A stretch of DNA of 11,630 bases from positions 1-11,630 of the forward strand of contig CABRID010000064.1 of NCBI GenBank assembly GCA_902470895.1. Direction: 5' to 3'. Numbering within the stretch: position 1 is the first letter of the stretch; each line of letters opens with the position of its first letter. Source of the stretch: an uncultured Collinsella sp. GTDB taxonomy: Bacteria > Actinomycetota > Coriobacteriia > Coriobacteriales > Coriobacteriaceae. The position numbers were made by a program, and so were the translations under genes. The notes under the pieces were generated by a model. It was not told the DNA's origin, did no database searches, and saw only the letters and a program-made list of their open reading frames with translations. Of the stretch, positions 6,842 to 11,630 are shown one piece after another.

Positions 6842-6868
6842 TGCACTGGGACAAAGTGCAAGTGGGAC
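6842..6868 (-). promoter_or_regulatory. Tandem 11-12-nt repeats in the importer leader
   Basis: TGCACTGGGAC (6842-6852) and TGCAAGTGGGAC (6857-6868) are near-identical direct repeats about 15 nt apart. They lie between the candidate -10 box and the start of the lipoprotein gene. Their position suits a repressor or activator site, but no regulator is assigned. Confidence 0.4.
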
Positions 6869-6897
6869 TATAGTAGCGCTGATGTCCATTTTTACAA
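6867..6897 (-). promoter_or_regulatory. Candidate promoter of the ABC importer operon
   Basis: On the minus strand TTGTAA (6892-6897) is followed after 16 nt by TACTAT (6870-6875); the overlapping TATAGT (6867-6872) is an alternative -10 with a longer spacer. The leader would be about 55-60 nt, too short for a T-box or a large riboswitch. Confidence 0.5.
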
Positions 6898-6966
6898 CAG
6901 CCTGGCGGGTTTTTTAATACAGAATCGGATGGGCGGTACGGGTAGTCGAATGGGCGGCGGAGGGTC

Positions 6967-7752
6967 TTATGCGGCGGAGGAGGCGTCGTCCTCGTCCAGG
7001 GCGGCGAAGAGCTTCTTGCCGTCGAGCAGGCGCGTGCTGACGTTTCTCATACGGGCGATCTCGACGGTGCGCAGCGTATCGTCGGTGCCTCGGGCGTCGT
7101 AGACCGTTCCCAGCAGATACGAGATGCCATCGCGCTGCCTGATGGCAAAGGGACGGAGTGTCATCCGTGCTGCTTCGGTTTCGCCGCGTGTCGTGACGCT
7201 CGAAATATCAAAACTCACCGTGGTTCCGTGGTCGATGGCCTGCTCGACGAGCTCGCACGTGTCGATGCGCTTGATGGGCGTGCGTGTTGCCTTGGTAGCC
7301 TTGCTGCCTGCGCTTGGAGCGGGTTCGGGTGTATCGAGGTAGCCGCGAACGTCGGCGCTCGCCATGGCAACTAAGTGCTGCGCCATGCTCTTGCGGATAG
7401 CGATAGGCGTGGAGCGGTTGCGCATGACCATACCGTGGAGCCGGATGAGCTCTTCATCGGTGAGCGGGCGGGTAAGAAGTTTGTAGCCCACGCCGCGTTT
7501 GTATTCAATTTCGTATCCGGCATGGCGAAGCGCGGAGATGGCGGTGTAGATGCTGCGCCGCGCCGCCGAGATGGGCATGCGGGCGGGGTCGTCGGGATGG
7601 GCGAGGCGCCGGATCAGCTCATCGGAAAGCATGGCCTTGTCTTCGCCGGTGTTTTCGCTCAAGAGCTGCAGGATACGAACGGCGCGATAGGCTGCCATCG
7701 AGGCGGCGCCCCTCGTCGTGGTGTCGTAGGTTTCAACAGCGGCTTCGGTCAT
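6967..7752 (-). CDS. WYL-domain transcriptional regulator
   Basis: The 261-aa protein has an N-terminal helix-turn-helix region (about residues 18-95). Its SIYTAISALRHAGYEIEYKRG segment is the recognition helix and wing typical of HTH_11/DeoR-like winged domains. The C-terminal part (about 155-250) fits a WYL domain: MTLRPFAIRQRDGISYLLGTVYDA, then RTVEIARMRNV. The Trp of the WYL signature is replaced (ISYL). WYL domains bind ligands, often nucleic acids or small molecules, and control the activity of DNA-binding modules. I prefer the ATG at 7750-7752 because AAAGGA lies about 10 nt upstream. A GTG at 7761 is too close to that site. It precedes the importer operon in the same direction with a 160-nt gap. 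A role in controlling the importer is possible but unproven. Confidence 0.85.
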   Translation of the reverse strand: MTEAAVETYDTTTRGAASMAAYRAVRILQLLSENTGEDKAMLSDELIRRLAHPDDPARMPISAARRSIYTAISALRHAGYEIEYKRGVGYKLLTRPLTDEELIRLHGMVMRNRSTPIAIRKSMAQHLVAMASADVRGYLDTPEPAPSAGSKATKATRTPIKRIDTCELVEQAIDHGTTVSFDISSVTTRGETEAARMTLRPFAIRQRDGISYLLGTVYDARGTDDTLRTVEIARMRNVSTRLLDGKKLFAALDEDDASSAA

Positions 7753-7931
7753 GGTGCCCACGTCCTTTCCGTTTTGGGTGGCGACGGTATGGAGCCTAGG
7801 ACGCGGGGCTTTCCCAGGGGCGCAGGGCGCTCTGGGCGGTCGGTAGTCGTCGGCAAACGGCGGGTCGAGTTTTCAACAGCCCTGCTCAACTGACCAAAAA
7901 CTTGCCAAAAGCTTGACGGATGCTGTTGAAA
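7731..7931. promoter_or_regulatory. Three copies of TTTCAACAGC around the WYL gene start
   Basis: The 10-mer TTTCAACAGC occurs exactly at 7731-7740 and 7871-7880, and in inverted orientation (GCTGTTGAAA) at 7922-7931. Copies two and three form an inverted repeat with a 41-nt spacer that also holds two tandem CCAAAA-containing blocks (about 7892-7910). This fits an autoregulatory operator of the WYL protein. One copy lies inside the coding start, and another overlaps the T-tract of the asnS terminator. Confidence 0.4.
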
Positions 7932-7932
7932 A

Positions 7933-7964
7933 AAGCGTCTCTCGACCGATGTCGAGAGACGCTT
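7933..7964 (-). terminator. Intrinsic terminator of asnS
   Basis: On the minus strand aagcgtctctcga pairs perfectly with tcgagagacgctt (13 bp, 6-nt loop) and is followed by a run of six T counting the last two of the stem. This is the cleanest terminator in the window. It lies about 46 nt after the asnS stop. Confidence 0.9.
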
Positions 7965-8010
7965 GTGCGATGAGCGTTGGCGTGTGGCGACGCGAGCTAG
8001 CGTTCGACGA

Positions 8011-9414
8011 TTAGAAGTCGGCGTTGCCCACGGTGCGCGGGTGCGGCAGGACGTCGCGGATGTTGCCCACGCCGGTCAGATACATGACCAAGCGCTCGAA
8101 GCCCAGACCGTAGCCGGCGTGCTTGCAGGAACCGTAGCGGCGCAGGTCAAGGTAGTACTTGTACTGCTCGGGATTCATACCCAGGTCCTTGATGCGGGCC
8201 TCGAGCAGATCCAGGCGCTCCTCGCGCTGGGAGCCACCGATGATCTCGCCGATGCCCGGCACCAGGCAGTCGGCGGCGGCGACGGTCTTGCCGTCCTCGT
8301 TCATGCGCATGTAGAACGCCTTGATCTCGGCCGGGTAGTCGGTCACGAAGGTCGGGCGCTTAAAGTGCTCCTCGGTCAGGAAACGCTCGTGCTCGGTTTG
8401 CAGGTCGATGCCCCAGCTCACGGGATAGTCAAACTTGTGACCGGCGGCGACGGCCTGCTCCAGGATCTCGACGGCCTCGGTGTAGGTAACGCGGGCAAAG
8501 TCGGAGTTGGCGACATGGTCCAGGCGCTCGAGCAGACCCTTGTCCACAAACTTGTTGAGCATATTGAGCTCGTCGGGGCAGGTTGTCATGACGTCCTTGA
8601 GGACATACTTGAGCATAGCCTCGGCGTTATCCATGTAGTCGTTAAGGTCGGCAAAGGCCATCTCGGGCTCGATCATCCAAAACTCGGCGGCGTGGCGCGT
8701 GGTGTTGGAGTTCTCGGCGCGGAAGGTGGGACCAAAGGTGTACACGTCGCCAAAGGCCATGGCAAAGTTCTCGGCATTGAGCTGGCCGGACACGGTGAGG
8801 CTCGCATGCTTGCCAAAGAAGTCCTGGCTCCAGTCGACCTCGCCGGACTCGGTGAGGGGCGGATTTTTGGGGTCGAGCGTGGTCACGCGGAACATCTCGC
8901 CGGCGCCCTCGCAGTCACTCGTGGTGATGATGGGGGTGTTGACGTAGACAAAGCCCTGCTCCTGGAAGAAGCGGTGGATGGCGGCAGCCGCGACAGAGCG
9001 GATGCGGAACACGGCGCGGAACAGGTTGGTGCGCGGGCGCAGATGCTGCTGGGTGCGCAGGAACTCGACGGTTGCGCGCTTCTTCTGCAGCGGGTAATCC
9101 GGGGCGCTCGTGCCCTCGACCTCGATGGAGGTGGCAGAAAGCTCGAAAGGCTGGGGCGCATCGGGGGTCAGCTTGACGGTGCCGGTGCAAATGAGTGCGG
9201 CCGAGACGTTTTGATGAGCGATCTCGTCGTAGTTGTCGAGTGCCTCGCGGTTCATGACGACCTGCAGGTCGCGGAAGCAGCTGCCGTCGTTGAGCGTAAC
9301 AAAGCCAAAGTTCTTCATGTCGCGGACGGACTTGACCCAGCCGGCGACGGTGACGGTCTGGCCGCCGAGCGACTCGGCATCGGCATAGAGCTGCGCGATT
9401 TTGGTGCGGTTCAC
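8011..9414 (-). CDS. asnS: Asparaginyl-tRNA synthetase
   Basis: The 467-aa cytoplasmic enzyme charges tRNA-Asn with asparagine using ATP. An N-terminal OB-fold anticodon-binding domain (about 19-105; VTVAGWVKSVRDMKNFGFV) precedes a class II catalytic core. Motif 2 FRAENSN...RHAAEFWMIEPE spans 231-251 and motif 3 GLGFERLVMYL starts at about 436, ending in NIRDVLPHPRT. The insert with VDWSQDFFGKHASLTVSGQ (about 193-210) and the absence of an aspartyl-type GAD domain favour AsnRS over AspRS. The likely start is GTG at 9412-9414, with GGGAGG (9419-9424) just 4 nt upstream. The in-frame ATG at 9426 would need a ribosome site that is not visible. The 467-aa length matches bacterial AsnRS. Presence of asnS suggests direct charging of tRNA-Asn. 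It has its own terminator. Confidence 0.97.
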   Translation of the reverse strand: MNRTKIAQLYADAESLGGQTVTVAGWVKSVRDMKNFGFVTLNDGSCFRDLQVVMNREALDNYDEIAHQNVSAALICTGTVKLTPDAPQPFELSATSIEVEGTSAPDYPLQKKRATVEFLRTQQHLRPRTNLFRAVFRIRSVAAAAIHRFFQEQGFVYVNTPIITTSDCEGAGEMFRVTTLDPKNPPLTESGEVDWSQDFFGKHASLTVSGQLNAENFAMAFGDVYTFGPTFRAENSNTTRHAAEFWMIEPEMAFADLNDYMDNAEAMLKYVLKDVMTTCPDELNMLNKFVDKGLLERLDHVANSDFARVTYTEAVEILEQAVAAGHKFDYPVSWGIDLQTEHERFLTEEHFKRPTFVTDYPAEIKAFYMRMNEDGKTVAAADCLVPGIGEIIGGSQREERLDLLEARIKDLGMNPEQYKYYLDLRRYGSCKHAGYGLGFERLVMYLTGVGNIRDVLPHPRTVGNADF

Positions 9415-9418
9415 GTAT

Positions 9419-9424
9419 CCTCCC
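9419..9424 (-). promoter_or_regulatory. Ribosome-binding site supporting a GTG start for asnS
   Basis: GGGAGG on the minus strand lies 4 nt before GTG 9412-9414, which is short spacing. It overlaps an in-frame ATG (9424-9426) that has no purine-rich site of its own. A 10-nt palindrome GATAGCTATC (9438-9447) lies further upstream. Confidence 0.55.
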
Positions 9425-9526
9425 ATAACGGTTGAATGATAGCTATCCATACAGTTCGATATTCTAGCAGCTCGGCTCATTTGGGCTATACAGATAAGGC
9501 ATTGGCCGGATGGTTTTTCAAACGAA

Positions 9527-9558
9527 AAGCGCCCGCGGTCAAATGGTCGCGGGCGCTT
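9527..9558 (-). terminator. Terminator of the EIIA gene
   Basis: On the minus strand aagcgcccgcg pairs perfectly with cgcgggcgctt (11 bp, about 10-nt loop), followed by TTCGTTTG. It lies about 38 nt after the EIIA stop and separates that gene from asnS. Confidence 0.85.
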
Positions 9559-9595
9559 GACGAGGTGCCTTTTGGCTGTGTGGCGCGGGACTTGG

Positions 9596-10159
9596 CTACT
9601 TGGTCTTGGCCACCAGCAGCGGGTCGCCCAGCTTGACGAGCGGGTTGCCGCCGATAAGCGTTCCGGACTCGCCGACATGGTCGATGCTCTTAAGACGGTC
9701 GAGCTCGGAGACGATGACGGTCACGATGTCCTCGTGACCAGCGGCCTTAATGGCCTCGCGGTCGAAGCTGATGAGCGGCTGGCCTGCCTTGACCACATCG
9801 CCCATCTCGACAAAGCGGGCAAAACCCTTGCCGTTCATTTCCACGGTACCCAGGCCAACATGGATAAACACGCGAAGACCGTCCTCGGTGATCATGCCAA
9901 TGGAGTGGTTGGTGACAGTGGTGGCACCGATGCGGCCGTTGGCGGGCGCATAGATGGTGCCGGTAATGGGCTCGATGCCATAGCCCTGGCCAAGCATGCC
10001 CGAGGCGATCGTCTCGTCGGGAACCTCGTCCAGGTTGACGAGCACGCCGTTAACGGGGGCATAGATGACGCCTTCGCGGGTGGCGAAGCTTGCTGCGGGC
10101 GGAACGGACGCCTCGCCGGCCGAGGTGAAGGTGGACTTAAGCGAATCGAGCAGACCCAT
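9596..10159 (-). CDS. Stand-alone PTS glucose-type EIIA protein
   Basis: The 187-aa cytoplasmic protein carries a complete PTS_EIIA_1 (glucose/Crr) domain (about 28-175). It accepts phosphate from HPr on a histidine and passes it to an EIIB. The catalytic pair is visible: His85 in VTNHSIGM and the phosphorylated His100 in VFIHVGLGTVEMNGKGF. The flanking APVNGVL (34-40) and APANGRI (71-77) segments are also typical. About 27 extra N-terminal residues (MGLLDSLKSTF...) form a linker or amphipathic helix absent from the domain core. No EIIB or EIIC gene lies in the window, so it may serve several permeases or signal carbon status, as Crr does. The ATG at 10157-10159 has GGAGG about 6 nt upstream. 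The longer upstream frame lacks support. It is divergent to the esterase gene. Confidence 0.93.
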   Translation of the reverse strand: MGLLDSLKSTFTSAGEASVPPAASFATREGVIYAPVNGVLVNLDEVPDETIASGMLGQGYGIEPITGTIYAPANGRIGATTVTNHSIGMITEDGLRVFIHVGLGTVEMNGKGFARFVEMGDVVKAGQPLISFDREAIKAAGHEDIVTVIVSELDRLKSIDHVGESGTLIGGNPLVKLGDPLLVAKTK

Positions 10160-10206
10160 AGTTGCCTCCAACTTAAATAGGCGCATATCGCGCGTTTGGT
10201 TTGCCG

Positions 10207-10240
10207 GAAACGTTTCATATGTGTTTCGCGGCTTGGTCAA
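10207..10240 (-). promoter_or_regulatory. EIIA promoter with a LacI-type palindrome
   Basis: On the minus strand TTGACC (10235-10240) and TATGAA (10214-10219) are separated by 15 nt, shorter than ideal. The 10-nt perfect palindrome GAAACGTTTC with a central CG (10207-10216) overlaps the -10 box. It resembles operators of LacI/GalR-family repressors, including CcpA-like cre sites. This would fit carbon-source control of a PTS gene, but the regulator is not in the window. Confidence 0.45.
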
Positions 10241-10288
10241 CGCCCCCTATTCTACGCTGCTCAGCGATACCTCTGAGCTGGGATTATG

Positions 10289-10298
10289 TGATATATCA
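10289..10298. promoter_or_regulatory. Palindrome TGATATATCA in the divergent promoter region
   Basis: A perfect 10-nt dyad lies midway between the EIIA and esterase genes. It could bind a regulator of either, but nothing else supports this. Confidence 0.25.
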
Positions 10299-10340
10299 GT
10301 TAAAGGGAAACTTATTGCTGGTGTGTTTCTGCGCCACGGG

Positions 10341-10390
10341 TTCAAGTGGGGTACGCTTGAAGGCGAAAAACAAAGGCGCATAATTTGCGC
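10341..10390 (+). promoter_or_regulatory. Candidate esterase promoter flanked by two dyads
   Basis: TTGAAG (10357-10362) and CATAAT (10379-10384) are separated by 16 nt. The inverted repeat TTCAAG-N9-CTTGAA (10341-10361) overlaps the -35 box. GCGCA-TAATT-TGCGC (10376-10390) is a perfect dyad centred on the -10 box. A repressor at either dyad would block the promoter. The leader would be about 13 nt and just holds the GAAGGGAG ribosome site. Confidence 0.5.
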
Positions 10391-10403
10391 GAAGGGAGCA
10401 CAT

Positions 10404-11306
10404 ATGATTGTCGAGAACCATGCGCTGTGGGGCGAGGAGCCGACCGAGGATTATCCGGCGACGTTTACGTATTTGGGTGCCGAGCCGCTGCCCGATAAAC
10501 CGAATGGCCGCCGCCCCGCGGTGATCATCTGCGGCGGAGGCGGGTTTACGCATATCGCTCCGCACGAGCAGGACCCGGTGGCGTTTGCATTTTTGGATCG
10601 CGGCTACCAGGCCTTTGTGCTCAACTATGTCACGAGTTCTACGGGTGACGTGAGCTTTCCGCACCCCCAGGCAGATCTTGCCAAGATGGTCGCCACGGTG
10701 CGCGCCAACGCCGACGAGTGGCATGTCGATCCTAAGCGCGTGTGCGTCGTGGGCTTTTCTGCTGGCGGCATGATTTGCGCCTCGCTGGCAACACAGTGGA
10801 AGACCGGCCCCTTTGCGGCACTTGCCGGGGCGCGTCCGGACGACATTCGTCCCGATGCCGTGGTGCTGGGCTATCCATTGCTCGACTTTGCCTATGTGCG
10901 CGACATGCAGACGCGCGATCCGCGCATTGACTTGCGCGTGCCCAAGACGGGCGGCAAGACGGGACGCGATTTGCTCAACGACTACCTGTCGATGGTGACG
11001 GGCGGCGAGGCAACTGACGAGCATCTGGCCGACATCTGCCCCACCACGCATGTTTCGCGTCAGATGCCACCGACCTTTGTGTGGGGCGTGTCCGACGACA
11101 AGACGGCGCCGATCGCGCAGGTCTACCCGTTTGCGCAGCGCATGGCCGAGGAGGGCGTTGCATGCGAGATGCACGTCTTCGACCAGGGTGGTCACGGCCT
11201 TTCGCTCGGCAACGCCAACACCGCGGTCGACAACGAGGACAAGCAGGTGGCAGTCCGTCCCTGGATTCGCCTAGCCTTCCGCTTCCTGGAGCGCCACGGG
11301 TTTTAG
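10404..11306 (+). CDS. Alpha/beta-hydrolase, esterase/lipase (BD-FAE/Aes-like)
   Basis: The 300-aa protein lacks a signal peptide and should be a cytoplasmic serine ester hydrolase. Seen in the sequence: an oxyanion-type CGGGGF (43-48), nucleophile elbow V-G-F-S119-A-G-G, acidic residue Asp231 or Asp232 in WGVSDDKTAP, and His264 in FDQGGHGLSLG. Together these make a complete catalytic triad. The layout fits acetyl-esterase and acetyl-xylan-esterase-like proteins (PF20434 group) that deacetylate sugars, but the substrate cannot be read. The ATG at 10404-10406 follows AAGGGAG by about 6 nt. A longer in-frame start upstream would run through the EIIA promoter and gene. It is the only plus-strand gene. 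Its divergence from a PTS EIIA gene loosely suggests carbohydrate use. Confidence 0.88.
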   Translation: MIVENHALWGEEPTEDYPATFTYLGAEPLPDKPNGRRPAVIICGGGGFTHIAPHEQDPVAFAFLDRGYQAFVLNYVTSSTGDVSFPHPQADLAKMVATVRANADEWHVDPKRVCVVGFSAGGMICASLATQWKTGPFAALAGARPDDIRPDAVVLGYPLLDFAYVRDMQTRDPRIDLRVPKTGGKTGRDLLNDYLSMVTGGEATDEHLADICPTTHVSRQMPPTFVWGVSDDKTAPIAQVYPFAQRMAEEGVACEMHVFDQGGHGLSLGNANTAVDNEDKQVAVRPWIRLAFRFLERHGF

Positions 11307-11333
11307 TTACGGCGTTTTACCAAACGCCGTAAC
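11306..11333 (+). terminator. Perfect 12-bp hairpin at the esterase stop codon
   Basis: gttacggcgttt (11306-11317) pairs perfectly with aaacgccgtaac (11322-11333) around loop TACC. The first base is the last base of the TAG stop. No T-tract follows, so it may stabilise the 3' end or act together with the large palindrome 12 nt further on. Confidence 0.55.
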
Positions 11334-11344
11334 CACTTGACGCT

Positions 11345-11449
11345 GCAAGCCCGCCAGGGCGGCAATCTGCCTTTCAACTTCGGCGGCATGACCAGAAGGT
11401 CAATGCCGCCTCGTTTCAAGGCACCTTGCTCGCCCTGGCGGGCTTTCGC
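11345..11449. repeat. 105-nt imperfect palindrome
   Basis: The outer arms aagcccgccagggcg (11347-11361) and cgccctggcgggctt (11431-11445) are perfect complements. A centre stem, ggcggcat (11382-11389) plus gacc (11390-11393) with ggtc (11398-11401) plus atgccgcc (11403-11410), closes on loop AGAA with one bulged A. The middle pairs less well. The RNA from either strand would form one long rod. It resembles a dispersed palindromic element or MITE-like repeat more than a simple terminator. No coding function is seen. Confidence 0.75.
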
Positions 11450-11575
11450 TGTCGGTTCCAAGACATCGGCATCGTCCTAGCTGTCAAGGGCTTGGCGTAG
11501 GTAGTCATTGGGGACGTTCTTAAGCGACTAGTCGAAAGGGACACTCTTGCGGTACTTGGCACTCGGGGACGTTCC
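11450..11575. other. Non-coding stretch with a repeated GGGGACGTTC
   Basis: No gene is supported between the large palindrome and the terminal repeat. GGGGACGTTC occurs at 11510-11519 and 11565-11574, 55 nt apart, and AAAGGGACAC lies between them (about 11535-11544). The second copy abuts the terminal repeat. The composition suggests decayed repeat or insertion-sequence flanking DNA. Confidence 0.5.
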
Positions 11576-11630
11576 GGGGGTGCGGACAAAAAGTTGGACC
11601 GAGTCCGGTCCAGATTGGAGTCCGCATGGG
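11576..11630. repeat. Right copy of the perfect 55-nt terminal inverted repeat
   Basis: Exact reverse complement of positions 1-55. The flanking base toward the inside differs between the two ends, so the shared length is exactly 55. It carries the IS-terminus-like TGCGGACAAAAAGTTGGACC near its inner edge and the same nested hairpins as the left copy. Confidence 0.85.

Noticed and set aside
6807..6866. Possible T-box or tryptophan riboswitch-like leader before the importer
   Set aside because: The leader is only about 55-60 nt and has no T-box sequence or terminator/antiterminator pair.
5811..6917. 368-codon plus-strand frame opposite the importer lipoprotein gene
   Set aside because: It mirrors a lipoprotein gene with a clear lipobox and family motif; its own composition is shadow-like.
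6901..6920. GGCGGGTTTTTTAAT resembling a terminator on the plus strand
   Set aside because: The T-run is present, but no convincing stem precedes it and no plus-strand gene needs it.
7963..9435. 490-codon open frame on the plus strand opposite asnS
   Set aside because: It is antisense to a clearly recognised AsnRS and has low-complexity Gly/Asp/Val/Ala/His-rich composition with no family features. GC-rich codon bias commonly leaves such frames open.
10201..10383. 60-codon plus-strand frame in the EIIA-esterase gap
   Set aside because: No ribosome-binding site, overlaps candidate promoters and dyads, and the product is not protein-like.
11477..11528. Short minus-strand frame reading SLKNVPNDYLRQALDS then stop
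   Set aside because: It looks like a protein C-terminus, but an in-frame TAG lies immediately upstream and no start exists. It could be a relic tail, but there is too little to call.
1..11630. CRISPR array, tRNA or rRNA genes
   Set aside because: No regularly spaced direct repeats, tRNA cloverleaf or rRNA segments were seen on either strand.

Overview
This 11.6-kb window is GC-rich bacterial DNA with short intergenic regions. Its gene set, codon use and many GC-rich hairpins carrying an AAAGGGACAG core suggest a gut actinobacterium of the Coriobacteriia, most likely Collinsella or a close relative. The genus is inferred from memory of such genomes and not proven by any marker gene. Nine intact protein genes are supported. 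Eight lie on the minus strand; only the last, an esterase-like gene, is on the plus strand. No rRNA, tRNA, CRISPR array or intact transposase was seen.

In transcriptional order on the minus strand, starting from the right: (i) a stand-alone glucose-type PTS EIIA protein, transcribed divergently from an alpha/beta-hydrolase; the roughly 240-nt gap between them holds promoter-like sequences and several dyads. (ii) asnS (asparaginyl-tRNA synthetase), with its own terminator. (iii) A WYL-type transcriptional regulator. (iv) A three-gene ABC importer of the TrpXYZ type: lipoprotein, permease and ATPase. A terminator-like hairpin lies between the lipoprotein and permease genes, and the permease and ATPase genes overlap by 8 nt. 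(v) A roughly 340-nt stretch with three hairpins and what looks like the ghost of a secreted-protein gene. (vi) A small MscS channel. (vii) A two-gene, ATGA-overlapping module that joins a cytoplasmic ParB-like/BMP (PnrA-like) fusion protein to a calcineurin-fold phosphoesterase.

The most interesting protein-level feature is module (vii). Its first protein combines a nucleoside-binding-protein fold with a ParB-like motif and has no signal peptide, although databases would probably label it a transporter lipoprotein. It is translationally coupled to a phosphoesterase with a DxE instead of DxH first metal motif. This looks like an intracellular ligand-sensing pair of unknown function.

At the DNA level, the window begins and ends with the same 55-nt sequence in inverted orientation, and identity stops after exactly 55 nt. 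The sequence resembles an insertion-sequence end. Most likely this is an assembly contig that stops inside two copies of a repeat, rather than a natural inverted-repeat element. A family of stop-codon-overlapping terminator hairpins and a 105-nt palindrome near the right end suggest a genome with abundant small palindromic repeats.
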